NCBI RefSeq assembly: GCF_002831565.1
Contig: NZ_CP025096.1
Location: 868,001 to 932,000, forward strand
From: Spirosoma pollinicola
Lineage (GTDB): Bacteria > Bacteroidota > Bacteroidia > Cytophagales > Spirosomataceae
Length of the DNA: 64,000 nt
Reading direction: 5' to 3'
Made by a program: the position numbers and the translations under genes. Below the pieces are notes generated by a model, which did not search any database, was not told the DNA's origin, and saw only the letters and a list, made by a program, of their open reading frames with translations. Positions 54,432 to 63,706 of the stretch are shown here, piece after piece (positions within the stretch are counted from its first letter, which is position 1; each line of letters starts with the position of its first letter).

Positions 54432-55199
54432 TCACTTCTTCTTAGCTAAAATCCATACGGCTTCGTCGCCCAAGGTGAATTGGTCCCCCTCTATTGTGCC
54501 ATAACAGTCAAGAACAGTAAAGCCTGCTTCGGTAAACAACTGTCGGAGTTCGGCCAGCGTGTACACGTAATGTTGGGCTGTTCGGGTTTGGGTTTCACCT
54601 GCCCGCACATAGGTGAGGTGCGAATCAATCCGGCTTTCGAAGGGGACGTATTCGTTTTCAACCAGAAATAATATAGGTTCATCTTCTCCATCACCAACCG
54701 GTTGCCAGTTACGCGCCTGGTATTCAGGCAATACCGATTCGGCAAGCATTTCAGAATGAGCGAGGAACCGCCCGCCCGGTTTCAGCATATCTGCAATGCG
54801 CGTCAAAAATGCCAGCATGTCGTGGCGGGGAAAGAAACTGAAACTATTGCCTAAACAATAAGCAGCATCGTAGGAAGCCAATGCACCTAAATCGCTTTCG
54901 GGCATGGTCAGGAATTCTGCCTTCAAAGCGGTCAATGCCAATTTTTCAGCTTTGGCAGTGGCCTTCATTTCGGCAATGTACTCCTCCGAAATGTCGACTC
55001 CCGTAACGTGGGCACCCATCCGCGCCAACGGTAACGCATGACGACCATACCCACAGAAAATATCTATCAAACGGTCATCGGGGCCAAAATCCAGCGTTTC
55101 AACGAGCAATTCGAGATCAAGCTGTGTCTGTTCCTCTGTTTGCGCAGCTTTCCAGGCAGCCTGCGGCAATCCATGAAAAAAATTATGATACCAGGCCAT
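54432..55199 (-). CDS. Class I SAM-dependent methyltransferase
   Basis: A 255-residue cytoplasmic methyltransferase. The SAM-binding motif I is RLIDIFCGYGRHALPLARMG, followed by GVDISEEYIAEM (motif II region), AYCLGNSFSFFP (motif IV region) and LKPGGRFLAHSE. The substrate is unknown. I start at the ATG at 55199 (MAWYHNFFHGLP), because the in-frame segment upstream reads through the inverted-repeat region. The peroxiredoxin gene is 109 bp upstream on the same strand. Confidence 0.88.
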   Translation of the reverse strand: MAWYHNFFHGLPQAAWKAAQTEEQTQLDLELLVETLDFGPDDRLIDIFCGYGRHALPLARMGAHVTGVDISEEYIAEMKATAKAEKLALTALKAEFLTMPESDLGALASYDAAYCLGNSFSFFPRHDMLAFLTRIADMLKPGGRFLAHSEMLAESVLPEYQARNWQPVGDGEDEPILFLVENEYVPFESRIDSHLTYVRAGETQTRTAQHYVYTLAELRQLFTEAGFTVLDCYGTIEGDQFTLGDEAVWILAKKK

Positions 55200-55204
55200 T
55201 TTTT

Positions 55205-55303
55205 GAATGAGTGAATGAGTGGATAGCAGAATAAGCGAATGTAAAGGCAGCACTTTTTAGAGGTAACACTACTATTTTCACACATCCTACTGTTCACTCA
55301 TTC
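55205..55303. repeat. Imperfect inverted repeat with GAATGAGTGAA arms
   Basis: GAATGAGTGAA (55205-55215) and TTCACTCATTC (55293-55303) are exact complements, with weaker pairing inside. The left arm continues as a near-tandem copy. It lies between the peroxiredoxin stop and the methyltransferase start, and shares the word with the repeat at 25163-25232. Confidence 0.65.
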
Positions 55304-55307
55304 TAAA

Positions 55308-55772
55308 TTAAAGTTTTGCTAGCGTTTCCTGAATAGCCTGAAAACTTGGGACTTCCCCAGCATTTTCGAGCACTTCAGCGTATTGAATAACGCCGTCTCT
55401 ATCAATTACAAAAGCCGAACGCTTGCTAACGCCTTTCATGTTCATAGCGAAGGTTTCGTAGATGGTATCGTAGGCCTTTGACACGTCCTTGTTGAAATCA
55501 GACAGTAAATCGAATGGCAACTGTTGGTCTTCTTTAAATTTGGCCAGCGTGAACGGTGAATCGACCGATATACCCACTATTTCGGCATTCAAGCCAGAAT
55601 AGGTAGCGATATTGTCACGCATTTCACAGAGTTCAGCTGTGCAAACACTGGTAAAAGCCATCGGGAAAAATAGGATGATGACATTCTTACCAGTAAAACT
55701 TGATAGCGATACTTCTTTTTTATCGCTGTTGAAAAGGGTAAAATCAGGGGCTTTCTGGCCGGGCGTAAGCAT
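55308..55772 (-). CDS. Peroxiredoxin (AhpC/TSA, PrxQ/BCP-like)
   Basis: A 154-residue thiol peroxidase that reduces peroxides. The peroxidatic cysteine is in FPMAFTSVCTAELCEMRD, and a second cysteine five residues later (CTAELC) matches the resolving cysteine of PrxQ/BCP proteins. The N-terminal LTPGQKAPDFTLFNSD is typical. No signal peptide is present, so it is cytoplasmic. It lies upstream of the methyltransferase on the same strand. Confidence 0.92.
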   Translation of the reverse strand: MLTPGQKAPDFTLFNSDKKEVSLSSFTGKNVIILFFPMAFTSVCTAELCEMRDNIATYSGLNAEIVGISVDSPFTLAKFKEDQQLPFDLLSDFNKDVSKAYDTIYETFAMNMKGVSKRSAFVIDRDGVIQYAEVLENAGEVPSFQAIQETLAKL

Positions 55773-55817
55773 GTTGACGTTTTTAAGTTTGACTACGTGT
55801 TAGTTTTCTTTCAAATC

Positions 55818-55860
55818 CGTTCCCTGAACGGAAGTTCGGGGGGCCTCTGTTCAGGGAACG
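55818..55860. repeat. 12-bp perfect inverted repeat upstream of the peroxiredoxin gene
   Basis: CGTTCCCTGAAC (55818-55829) and GTTCAGGGAACG (55849-55860) are exact complements with a 19-nt spacer. It lies 46 nt upstream of the peroxiredoxin start and about 205 nt before the ROK kinase gene. As a divergent intergenic element it could be an operator for either gene. Confidence 0.65.
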
Positions 55861-56064
55861 CGAAATTCCGAAAAAGCGCAGGGAAAACAAGCACTTTTCT
55901 TTGATAGCTCGTTTACAGGTTAGGTCAAAACGCACGAAGGTTCATAAATTGCGACCTTCATCGTTATCAATCGGTCAGTCAAAAACGAGTATAAAAAGCC
56001 CGGCGGCTCCTATAAACTCAGAATGATCTGGCACCAATTTCAGAATCTTTTATCCTTTTCTTAA

Positions 56065-56988
56065 ATGCAACACTACTGGGGTATTGACTTGGGCGGTACA
56101 AAAATCGAAGGTGTTATTTTATCGGCTCCTTCACCCGATGCGGTCATCATTCGTAAACGTATTGATACAGAAGCCCATAAAGGCTATGACCATATTATGG
56201 GTCAGATTATTCGGCTTATTGATATGCTTAAAGCCGAAACCGGGCTTACACCTGATCGAATTGGTTTTGGTACTCCCGGCACGTTCGATCCAGCCCGGCA
56301 ATGGATGAAGAACTGCAACACAACGGTACTAAATGGCAAACCGATGAAACAGGATTTGACCCGCCTGTTAGGTGTGCCCGTAACCGTGGCAAACGACGCC
56401 AATTGCTTTGCCCTTGCGGAGTCGACAATGGGTATCGTGCCGGATGTTGTTCCTGATTTTCAGACAGTTTTTGGCGTCATTATGGGTACGGGCGTTGGCG
56501 GAGGTGTCGTGATCCGGGGTCGCGATGGGGTTCCGTTCGTTTTAAATGGATTGCAAGGTATTGGGGGCGAGTGGGGCCATAATATCCTGGAAGAAAATGG
56601 TCACTCTTGTTATTGTGGCAAAAGCGGTTGTAATGAACAGGTCATTTCAGGTCCGGCTCTGCAACGTTACTATTTCGAGAAAAGCGGAGAAGAACGAACT
56701 ATGAAGGACATTATGGACCGCTATCAGGAGGGCAACGACCTTGTGGCAAGTCAAACGGTTAACCGAATGCTGGAGTATTTTGGCCGGGCAGTTTCTGTCA
56801 TTATCAATATTCTCGACCCAGATGCCATTGTCCTTGGCGGAGGAGTCGGCAATGTAGACTTGCTATATACTGAAGGCATCGAGCGAGCCAAGAAATACGT
56901 TTTCAACAGCCGGGAGATTAATACTCGTTTCCTGAAGCCTAAATTGGGCGACAGCGCTGGTGTTTTTGGCGCTGCATTGTTAGTCTGA
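56065..56988 (+). CDS. ROK family sugar kinase
   Basis: A 307-residue kinase of the ROK family (glucokinase, fructokinase or N-acetylmannosamine kinase type). The phosphate-binding DLGGTKIEGVIL is at residues 8-19. The zinc-binding HSCYCGKSGCNEQ appears near residue 188, and the GTGVGGGVVIRG and EWGHNILEENGHSC motifs frame it. The sugar is not determinable. It is a single gene that ends in a 52-nt palindrome. Confidence 0.92.
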   Translation: MQHYWGIDLGGTKIEGVILSAPSPDAVIIRKRIDTEAHKGYDHIMGQIIRLIDMLKAETGLTPDRIGFGTPGTFDPARQWMKNCNTTVLNGKPMKQDLTRLLGVPVTVANDANCFALAESTMGIVPDVVPDFQTVFGVIMGTGVGGGVVIRGRDGVPFVLNGLQGIGGEWGHNILEENGHSCYCGKSGCNEQVISGPALQRYYFEKSGEERTMKDIMDRYQEGNDLVASQTVNRMLEYFGRAVSVIINILDPDAIVLGGGVGNVDLLYTEGIERAKKYVFNSREINTRFLKPKLGDSAGVFGAALLV

Positions 56989-56992
56989 AGAA

Positions 56993-57130
56993 GTTAGTAA
57001 GTGAGATAAGTGAACTGAGTGAAGTAAGTCAGTAAGTGGCTGACCGCACCGGCGGACCGGCGAAAGCAACACTCGCGCGTCAGCCACTTACTGACTTATT
57101 TCACTTATCTCACTCATTTCACTTACTAAC
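56993..57130. repeat. 52-nt inverted repeat between ROK kinase and TonB receptor genes
   Basis: Arms 56993-57044 and 57079-57130 pair at 46 of 52 positions. The arms are quasi-tandem (GTAAGTGAGATAAGTGAACT and on), and the six mismatches fall in the repetitive middle. The loop is 34 nt and GC-rich. It starts 4 nt after the ROK stop and ends 7 nt before the receptor stop. Confidence 0.93.
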
Positions 57131-57137
57131 TAAAAAC

Positions 57138-59783
57138 CTACCTCGGCCGGCGGGCACCACCAGCGGCTGGCGCCTGTTGTTGCTGTTCGCCACCACCTTC
57201 ACCGCCTTTTACGTCGTCGTTGTTCACTGATTTTTTCTGACGTTGTGGGGCATCGAAGCTCAGCTTCCCGATTTTATAACTAAAGTTGACCCGCACACCT
57301 GCGTTATACAGACTTGTTGAGCTGCTCTGCGCAAAGATGGGCGACGAGGACTCCGAATGAATTGTGAATGGGTGATTAAAGAAATTCTCGGCCGCAATCC
57401 CGAAACTACCCCGTTTGTCTTTGATATCTTTTTTCAGACCGATGCTATAGAAGGCAAACCCACCCTGATAGCCCTGCAACTGAATTTGTTTACCCCGTAT
57501 GAAACCGAAACCCTGCACGCCCCAGCCATTTTTGAGTGTCAGGTTCGTAAAGAAACGCCCCGTTGTTACCCAACCTGAGTTGGTTGCATTGTAAGCAGAG
57601 CCAGCATTGTTGTTGGTCAGGTACGAATAATACAAGTCAAAGCCGCCACCAATCTGCCATTTAGAGAAGAAGGTAGCATTTCCGAACACGTTCGTACCAT
57701 AGGCGGACTCACGACCAATGTTCAGGTAGGTTGTTTGAATAGCCTGCGCTAGTGTTGGGTTAGTCACCTGCCCTGCACCCGTCGTGATCGTATCCCGAAC
57801 GCTGGTGATCGAGTTGTTCGTTTGCCGGGCAAACAACGACACGTTCAGATACACACTTTTAATGTACGCACTTGTACTCAGCTCAAGGTTGTCGGTCAAC
57901 TCTGGCGACAGTAATGGGTTTCCTTTTGTGATGCTCGTCGGGTTCGACGTGTTTACATTTGGATTCAGGAATTGTATACCCGGACGTTGTAAACGACGGT
58001 TATAAGCCAGCTTGATCGTTTTACCGCCTTTCAGTGCCTTCGAGATGTTGATACTCGGCACTAGATTGCTGTAGCTTGGAATACCTAAATCCTGCCCGGC
58101 AGCACCACCCTGCTCTCCCGGCTGATTCTGGCTATAATTCGCATTGATTGTCGTATGCTCGAACCGAGTACCCGCTTTGATCGTGTACTTGTTTTTGGTC
58201 GTTAACGTATAGGATACATAACCGGCACCGATTGTCTGGTCATAATTTAACGTGTTGGCAGAGCGGGTTGGGTCAACCATAAGTTCGCCAGTGCCTGTTC
58301 CCACCCGGTAGCTGTAGGCACTTTCGACTTGCCGATAAATGCCCTTACCACCAAATTCAAGCATCTGATTTTTACCAATCGGCGTCTGGTAATCTCCCTG
58401 AATAGTTGACTCCTGGTTGTAGCTGTTGTTCAGGTTCTGCAAACGAGACGCAGTGGTCGTAAAGTCGGGCGACGTTAGAATATCAGCCGTGAAATCGTTG
58501 TTACGGTTATTGCGACTATACTGCGCCGATACACTTAACTCCTGCTGTGGCTTGGCAAAGGTGCGTGTGTAATCAATATTTGCATCAACCGTACCCGACA
58601 AATCCTTGGTTAACACATTACGATCCGAAACGATTGGAAAATACGCCGTTGGCGTGATGGTTTTCGTTAGAAAATTGTCCTGATTTTGGTAGTTGTTACG
58701 GGCACCATAGCGCAAACTGGCTGTAATAGAGCTTGTTTTACTGATGTCATAATCCCAGCCGAGGGTGTACTGACCAAAAAGGCTGTGGTTGCGGGTATCG
58801 GCGGTTTGGTCGGTGGTTGTGGTACCTGTGCTGCCAAATGTTTTCTGTGTATTGGCAAAATTACCAATCACATTGTAGTTCGCACGGCCAAAACCGCTGA
58901 GGCTAAAGCCCATTTTACCGGTCCGCAGGTTACCGTTCAGGCCAAGATTACTCCCCCGGTTACCTACACCCGAATCAACATTGAGCGTAAAACCCTGCAA
59001 GGTTGTTTTCTTTGTGACGATATTAATGATCCCGGCGGAGCCTTCGGCGTCGTATTTTGCAGAAGGGCTGGTAATCACTTCAATGGTTTTAATCATGTCG
59101 GCCGGAATTTGCTTGAGCGCATCGGCAACACTACTGGCCACAATAGTCGAAGGCTTATTGTTGATCAGCACCCGCACATTGCTGCTGCCCCGTAAACTGA
59201 CGTTACCGTCCAGATCGACAGACAGCAATGGCACTTTTCGCATTACATCGGTGGCGTCACCCCCTTTTGCCGTAATATCTTTATCGGCGTTATACACCAG
59301 CCGATCCACTTTTTCTTCAACCAGTGAAGCCTGTCCTACCACCTCGACTTCTTTCAGTGTGCGGACATCGGCACTGAGTTTAATAGCGCCTAGGTTAATA
59401 TCGCCTTTGCGGTCAAGTTTAACGCTCGAAACAGTTTTGTTACGGTAGCCAACAAACGAAATCAGGAGTTGAAAATCGCCTTGCGGTAATTTAGTCAAGG
59501 TGAACTTGCCTTTTTCATCGGCAACGGTTCCATCAATTGGCTTTTTTGTCTGCGCATTAATCAGCGCGATACTGGCAAACTCAACGGGCTTACCCGTCGT
59601 CGAATCAGTGACCACACCGGTTAATTTGGCGTTGCCCCGAGGGGAGGTGTCGCTCGACGTGCCGGGGATTACGGCCGCTGGCTGCTGCCCTCCACCCGGC
59701 ATGGCAGGAAACTGTGCCAATGTTATCCTGGGGGCCGTTAGCAGAGCAGTACCAAGGCAAAAAGAAAGTATTATTTTTTTCAT
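57138..59783 (-). CDS. TonB-dependent outer-membrane receptor (CarboxypepD_reg, plug, beta-barrel)
   Basis: An 881-residue outer-membrane protein. Residues 1-23 are a signal peptide (ILSFCLGTALLTAPRITLA). Residues about 50-135 are a carboxypeptidase-regulatory-like domain (LTGVVTDSTTGKPVEFASIA). Residues about 145-260 are a plug (DVMRKVPLLSVDLDGNVSLR, IKTIEVITSPSAKYDAEGSA). The rest is an outer-membrane beta-barrel of the OMP_b-brl_3 type. The C-terminus is rich in Gly, Gln and Arg (GGEGGGEQQQQAPAAGG). No SusD partner is beside it, so a polysaccharide role is not implied; such stand-alone members often act on proteins or peptides. Confidence 0.9.
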   Translation of the reverse strand: MKKIILSFCLGTALLTAPRITLAQFPAMPGGGQQPAAVIPGTSSDTSPRGNAKLTGVVTDSTTGKPVEFASIALINAQTKKPIDGTVADEKGKFTLTKLPQGDFQLLISFVGYRNKTVSSVKLDRKGDINLGAIKLSADVRTLKEVEVVGQASLVEEKVDRLVYNADKDITAKGGDATDVMRKVPLLSVDLDGNVSLRGSSNVRVLINNKPSTIVASSVADALKQIPADMIKTIEVITSPSAKYDAEGSAGIINIVTKKTTLQGFTLNVDSGVGNRGSNLGLNGNLRTGKMGFSLSGFGRANYNVIGNFANTQKTFGSTGTTTTDQTADTRNHSLFGQYTLGWDYDISKTSSITASLRYGARNNYQNQDNFLTKTITPTAYFPIVSDRNVLTKDLSGTVDANIDYTRTFAKPQQELSVSAQYSRNNRNNDFTADILTSPDFTTTASRLQNLNNSYNQESTIQGDYQTPIGKNQMLEFGGKGIYRQVESAYSYRVGTGTGELMVDPTRSANTLNYDQTIGAGYVSYTLTTKNKYTIKAGTRFEHTTINANYSQNQPGEQGGAAGQDLGIPSYSNLVPSINISKALKGGKTIKLAYNRRLQRPGIQFLNPNVNTSNPTSITKGNPLLSPELTDNLELSTSAYIKSVYLNVSLFARQTNNSITSVRDTITTGAGQVTNPTLAQAIQTTYLNIGRESAYGTNVFGNATFFSKWQIGGGFDLYYSYLTNNNAGSAYNATNSGWVTTGRFFTNLTLKNGWGVQGFGFIRGKQIQLQGYQGGFAFYSIGLKKDIKDKRGSFGIAAENFFNHPFTIHSESSSPIFAQSSSTSLYNAGVRVNFSYKIGKLSFDAPQRQKKSVNNDDVKGGEGGGEQQQQAPAAGGARRPR

Positions 59784-59944
59784 AGTCAGGTTGTAAAAAC
59801 AATAAGGGGTTATCTATCATAATGCATGCCAACCTGGAATCGCATCACAAAGACAACCTGGTTGACCAAAATTCGGTACAAATTTTCGGTTAAAATCTTA
59901 TTCTACACAAACGGACTGCCACAATGACAAACGGGCCGGTTTAC

Positions 59945-60133
59945 TCAGCTAAATAATTGAGTGTTTTTATTCAATTCAGGATAATCAAAACGGGTCAGCA
60001 CCTCTGGAACATCGCTGGGTTCGTATCGGGAAGTGATTCGTTTACTAATGCTATAGCTATGCATTTTAGTCGCAGGATATTGATCAGTCAGCAAGGCCAG
60101 GGCATCAGCTTCATTCAGATCGTCGTGAATCTA
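59945..60133 (-). pseudogene. C-terminal part of the SRAP gene behind an amber codon
   Basis: The TAG at 60131-60133 is followed in the same frame by 61 sense codons (IHDDLNEADALALLTDQYP, then YSISKRITSRYEPSDVPEVL, then TRFDYPELN and a short end) and a TGA at 59945-59947. This is the normal C-terminal half-domain of the SRAP family, which typically reads EAEHAW-I/L-x-D-D-L at this point. A single TGG to TAG change explains the break. No ribosome start is evident, so this piece is probably not made alone. Confidence 0.75.
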
Positions 60134-60688
60134 TGCGTGCTCAGCTTCTGGAGTCAATACACAGGGCATTCGCTTCTTGGTGTTGTGAATAGCAGCCAGC
60201 AAGGGGTTCGCATCGGTTGTGAGCAGCGTGTAAGTCGACATTACTTCGCCTGTTTCAGGGTCCGCCCAATCGTCCCATAAACCCGCAATTGAGGCAATTT
60301 TCTGATCACTAGCGCTGATATAGAATGGATATTTTTTGCTTTTGTCAGTATACCATTCAAAAAAGCCCGTCACCGGAATCAAACACCGTCTGCCTGCTTG
60401 TGCTGCCGACCGAAAGGACGGTTTTTCGTAAATCGTTTCCGAACGGGCATTAATCGTTTTCGTACGAATGTCATCCGCAGCATCCTGACTTCGGACCCAG
60501 TGCGGAATAAGTCCCCAGTGAATTAGCTGAAGTTTGCCCGGTTCCTGACGGGTAACAATTGGCCAGGCAGGCAAATTATAGGCATTGGCATGGTATACAG
60601 GCTGAAAATTAGCCGAAGGCGGCAACACCGCCTTGTAGCGATCTTCAAGTTCCGCGGCACTGACATCTAATGATTTATGGAAACACAT
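60131..60688 (-). CDS. SOS response-associated peptidase (SRAP / YedK / HMCES type), truncated by an in-frame amber codon
   Basis: A 185-residue open frame of a protein that shields abasic sites in single-stranded DNA by linking to them through its second residue, Cys2 (MCFHKSL). The known key residues are present: Cys2, the Asn in KTINARSET, the Glu in VTGFFEWYTD, and the His in AAIHNTKKRMP. The family normally has 220 to 250 residues. Here a TAG at codon 186 stops it, though the same frame continues with recognisable family sequence to 59945, for a full length of 247. The active-site residues lie before the stop, so some activity may remain. Confidence 0.9.
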   Translation of the reverse strand: MCFHKSLDVSAAELEDRYKAVLPPSANFQPVYHANAYNLPAWPIVTRQEPGKLQLIHWGLIPHWVRSQDAADDIRTKTINARSETIYEKPSFRSAAQAGRRCLIPVTGFFEWYTDKSKKYPFYISASDQKIASIAGLWDDWADPETGEVMSTYTLLTTDANPLLAAIHNTKKRMPCVLTPEAEHA

Positions 60689-60841
60689 ACGATTGGCTTT
60701 ACGATTTTACACAGCGTTTAACTTACTCGATAAACCAGCAAATACCTTCGGCGGTTATCATTTTCCGAAACCTTACAAATACCTTGGAGTGGCAAACAAA
60801 TAAAGTCAACCACTCGTTTAACAGCCTTGACAAGGCTAATC

Positions 60842-61495
60842 ATGTCCTCCAGCATCTTAATGAATTCACTCAACCATTCAGCATATCCCGGTCTTACACT
60901 CACCTTGGCCGACCTTGAACAAGCCAGCTGGCAACAGTTAGCTTCTGTTTTTGACTCAACCAATCAGGCATCCGTTACAGGCTTTAAAACGATGGTTCTT
61001 GCCTCCCGAACAAACACCGGTGCCGATGCCCGAACGGTTGTTCTCAGGAAGGTTGACGGAGATCGGAAATATGTCTGGTTTCATACCGATGTGCGAGCCG
61101 CGAAAGTTATGGAGCTTGAAGCGTTCCCGGATGCAACTTTGTTGTTCTGGGATAACACACTACGAGTTCAGCTCCGGCTAACAGTCGAGACTCACCTCCA
61201 TTCCACTGATTATATAGCCGATGAACATTGGAAAGAACTAGCTGTCAGCAGTCGAAAAATGTATCTTTCCGAGTACGAACCTGGCAGTCATCAACCCAAC
61301 TCCTACCCCGGTTTTCCAACTCACCTGGGCGCTGAGCTTCCTACGAAAGAGGAAAGCGAATCTGGCCGGAAAAATTTTGCCGTAATTGAATGCCGGGTGC
61401 TGGCAATGGACTACTTACAACTTAGCCGGGATGGACAGGTACGGGCCATGTTCCAGTACGAGCCCGACTGTAAAATGGCCTGGTTGGCCCCCTAA
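60842..61495 (+). CDS. Pyridoxamine 5'-phosphate oxidase-like FMN-binding protein
   Basis: A 217-residue cytoplasmic protein of the PNPOx-like split-barrel fold. FMN-contact regions are MVLASRTNTGADARTVVLRK (about 50-69) and KYVWFHTDVRAAKVMELEAF. Towards the end, CRVLAMDYLQLSRDGQVRAM matches the family C-terminus, but the exact PdxH substrate residues are not all evident, so I do not call it pdxH. The start is the ATG at 60842; a later ATG at 60860 is possible. It diverges from the SRAP gene. Confidence 0.8.
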   Translation: MSSSILMNSLNHSAYPGLTLTLADLEQASWQQLASVFDSTNQASVTGFKTMVLASRTNTGADARTVVLRKVDGDRKYVWFHTDVRAAKVMELEAFPDATLLFWDNTLRVQLRLTVETHLHSTDYIADEHWKELAVSSRKMYLSEYEPGSHQPNSYPGFPTHLGAELPTKEESESGRKNFAVIECRVLAMDYLQLSRDGQVRAMFQYEPDCKMAWLAP

Positions 61496-61502
61496 CGCCT
61501 AT

Positions 61503-62042
61503 TTACGAAATATCCAGCACCGAAAACTGTTCAAATACCACATCAAAGCCACTCCCGTCAGGCGCGGCTGCCATCAGACCAATCTGCACAGAAACATCGG
61601 GTGGGAAATAGGCCAGTCGTAGCATCTGGTACGCAAAATCATCGAACGAATAGTCGATTCGTACAGAGTCATATTGTCGGGTCAGGCGCAGGTAAACGGA
61701 CTCGGGATTATGGCTCTGTGGTGAAACAGACCAGTCTGAAAACTCCCGCGTCACGACGGCACTCACATTCTGTAGCTCGTCTACATACTCAATTCCGGAC
61801 TTAATCCAGTTTTGTTCGTCGAGCCGAAGCATTAACCCGGCCTGATCGTATAAGGCATTGTATTGACCGGTTACCTTAACGCTGGCGACAAAATCACCGG
61901 GCTGCTCTCTGTAAAAGAAATGTCCGGTATCACGAATGAAATCGTAATGCGTCACGCGCCAGAAATCGGTGCCACCGTCTACACGTACATATACCCTATC
62001 GCGCTCTTCCGACCAGATAGCCGGTTTATTATACCAAATCAT
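61503..62042 (-). CDS. DUF1349 domain protein
   Basis: A 179-residue cytoplasmic protein with the concanavalin-like fold of DUF1349 (YfeY/YgbK-type regulation-of-enolase annotation in databases is historical). Family stretches are GHFFYREQPGDFVASVKVTG, YDQAGLMLRLDEQNWIKSGI and GLMAAAPDGSGFDVVFEQF. The function is unknown; a carbohydrate-binding role is possible. It converges on the PNPOx-like gene with 7 bp between the stops. Confidence 0.87.
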   Translation of the reverse strand: MIWYNKPAIWSEERDRVYVRVDGGTDFWRVTHYDFIRDTGHFFYREQPGDFVASVKVTGQYNALYDQAGLMLRLDEQNWIKSGIEYVDELQNVSAVVTREFSDWSVSPQSHNPESVYLRLTRQYDSVRIDYSFDDFAYQMLRLAYFPPDVSVQIGLMAAAPDGSGFDVVFEQFSVLDIS

Positions 62043-62111
62043 AAATCCTCATTTTGGTGGAAATTTAAAGAAAATCAATACTGCTCGTCCAATTTATTTA
62101 TTGGCTATTAA

Positions 62112-62153
62112 GCTCTGGCTTGGCCGTAGCCATCATAAAGGCCAAGCCAGAGC
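62112..62153. repeat. 14-bp perfect inverted repeat upstream of the DUF1349 gene
   Basis: GCTCTGGCTTGGCC (62112-62125) and GGCCAAGCCAGAGC (62140-62153) are exact complements with a 14-nt loop. It lies in the 233-bp divergent spacer between DUF1349 and DUF4385, so it is not an obvious terminator. Confidence 0.85.
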
Positions 62154-62275
62154 ATGGCCCAGACTTTTATTGTTAAGTTGACAGTATACCAGTTAACTCG
62201 TAGAAAACACTAAGTCAGTACAGACATTTGCTCAACTGGACAGTTTACGAGTAAACTCAACCTGCTAAATAAAGT

Positions 62276-62776
62276 ATGCCCGCAAACAATCGCGCTTTCA
62301 ATTACGACCTCGATTATCGAAACCTGAATCTCCGCGAACAACCCGAACTTTACCGTGTGGGTAAGGGCGAAATGGGCGTTCTGCTGGTGAGACCTTATAA
62401 AGATGAAATTCTTCCCCACTGGAGGTTTAAAACGCCGGAGATTGCCCGTGAATCGTCCGAGAAGATTTACCAGTTATTCCTAGATTATAAAGAAAAAAAC
62501 GACTTCATCGGCATGGACATGGCCAGGAAGTTTTTGCAGATGGGGTACACCAGAGCCAGGCGTTACGCGAACCACAGTACGGGCCAGAAGTACGACGGCC
62601 CGGTACCCGATGATAAAAAGGGGCAGTCGGGTGCTCATGGCCGCGATCAACTCCCCCGCCAGGAAGATCCCGTTAAGGCCGAGTCGGCACGGATTTTTTA
62701 TGGCAAGTACCTGGAAGCGCGGGAAGATGAACAATACAAGAAACTCAGAAAGGAATGGCAGCAGAAATACGGGTAG
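62276..62776 (+). CDS. DUF4385 family protein
   Basis: A 166-residue soluble protein. FNYDLDYRNLNLREQPELYR, ILPHWRFKTPEIARESSEKI and DDFIGMDMARKFLQMGYTRARRYAN (split as DFIGMDMARKF and LQMGYTRARRYAN) are the recognised blocks of DUF4385. No function is known. The C-terminus is charged and helical. FolD follows 45 bp downstream on the same strand, but with its own likely promoter. Confidence 0.85.
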   Translation: MPANNRAFNYDLDYRNLNLREQPELYRVGKGEMGVLLVRPYKDEILPHWRFKTPEIARESSEKIYQLFLDYKEKNDFIGMDMARKFLQMGYTRARRYANHSTGQKYDGPVPDDKKGQSGAHGRDQLPRQEDPVKAESARIFYGKYLEAREDEQYKKLRKEWQQKYG

Positions 62777-62791
62777 TTTCCTAATCTTTAC

Positions 62792-62799
62792 GACCTTTG
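62792..62799 (+). promoter_or_regulatory. Possible -7 promoter element of folD
   Basis: GACCTTTG (62792-62799) differs at one base from the Bacteroidota -7 consensus TAnnTTTG and lies 22 nt before the folD ATG. The -33 element is unclear. Confidence 0.35.
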
Positions 62800-62821
62800 C
62801 GGCATTCGTAAAAACAATTTT

Positions 62822-63706
62822 ATGCAACTCCTTGACGGTAAGTTTCTCTCGGCACAAATCAAACAGGAAATCGCGATTGAGGTCGCACAAATTCGCGAAC
62901 AGGGCGGCAAGATTCCGCACCTCGTAGCTATTTTAGTTGGCAACAAAGGGGCTTCTGAGACCTATGTAGCCTCAAAAATGAAAAACTGCGAAGAGGTCGG
63001 TATGAAGTCTACACTCATCCGGTTCGACCCTTCGGTGACGGAAGACGAACTACTCGATAAAGTTCGGGAAGTGAACGAAAACGCCGACATGGACGGCCTG
63101 ATCGTGCAACTCCCCCTCCCCGACCACATCAACCCCGACCGGATTATGGAGACCATCGATCCCGCCAAAGATGTGGATGGTTTTCACCCGATCAATATTG
63201 GCCGTATGGCAAAAGGGCTACCCGCCTATATCTCAGCTACGCCACAGGGCGTACTTGAAATGATCAAGAGGTATGATATTAAAACTGCTGGCAAGCATTG
63301 CGTGGTCGTTGGTCGGAGTCAGATTGTAGGCTTGCCCATGTCCATCCTGATGCAGCGAAACACCTATCCCGGTAACTGCACGGTCACGATCACCCATAGC
63401 CGTACGCAAAACCTCGCCGAGATTTGCCGCTCCGCCGATATTTTGGTGGCAGCCCTCGGCAAACCCGAGTTCGTAACCGCCGACATGGTAAAAGAAGGTG
63501 CCGTTGTGATCGACGTAGGTCTGGAGCGAGTACCGGATGCCAGCAAGAAAAGCGGTTTCTCGTTGAAAGGTGACGTAAAATTTGACGAAGTAGCCCCAAA
63601 AACAAGCTTTATCACCCCCGTACCGGGCGGAGTGGGTTTAATGACCATTTGCTCGTTGATGCAGAATACGCTGAAAGCTGCTCGTGGGGAGATATACAAG
63701 AAGTAA
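62822..63706 (+). CDS. folD: Bifunctional methylenetetrahydrofolate dehydrogenase / methenyltetrahydrofolate cyclohydrolase
   Basis: A 294-residue cytoplasmic enzyme that converts 5,10-methylene-THF to 5,10-methenyl-THF and then to 10-formyl-THF. The active-site motif is [12 protein letters not shown] with the catalytic lysine, the substrate loop is [11 protein letters not shown], and the NADP-binding motif is [27 protein letters not shown] and [16 protein letters not shown] complete the family signature. The length is standard. Confidence 0.96.
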   Translation: MQLLDGKFLSAQIKQEIAIEVAQIREQGGKIPHLVAILVGNKGASETYVASKMKNCEEVGMKSTLIRFDPSVTEDELLDKVREVNENADMDGLIVQLPLPDHINPDRIMETIDPAKDVDGFHPINIGRMAKGLPAYISATPQGVLEMIKRYDIKTAGKHCVVVGRSQIVGLPMSILMQRNTYPGNCTVTITHSRTQNLAEICRSADILVAALGKPEFVTADMVKEGAVVIDVGLERVPDASKKSGFSLKGDVKFDEVAPKTSFITPVPGGVGLMTICSLMQNTLKAARGEIYKK

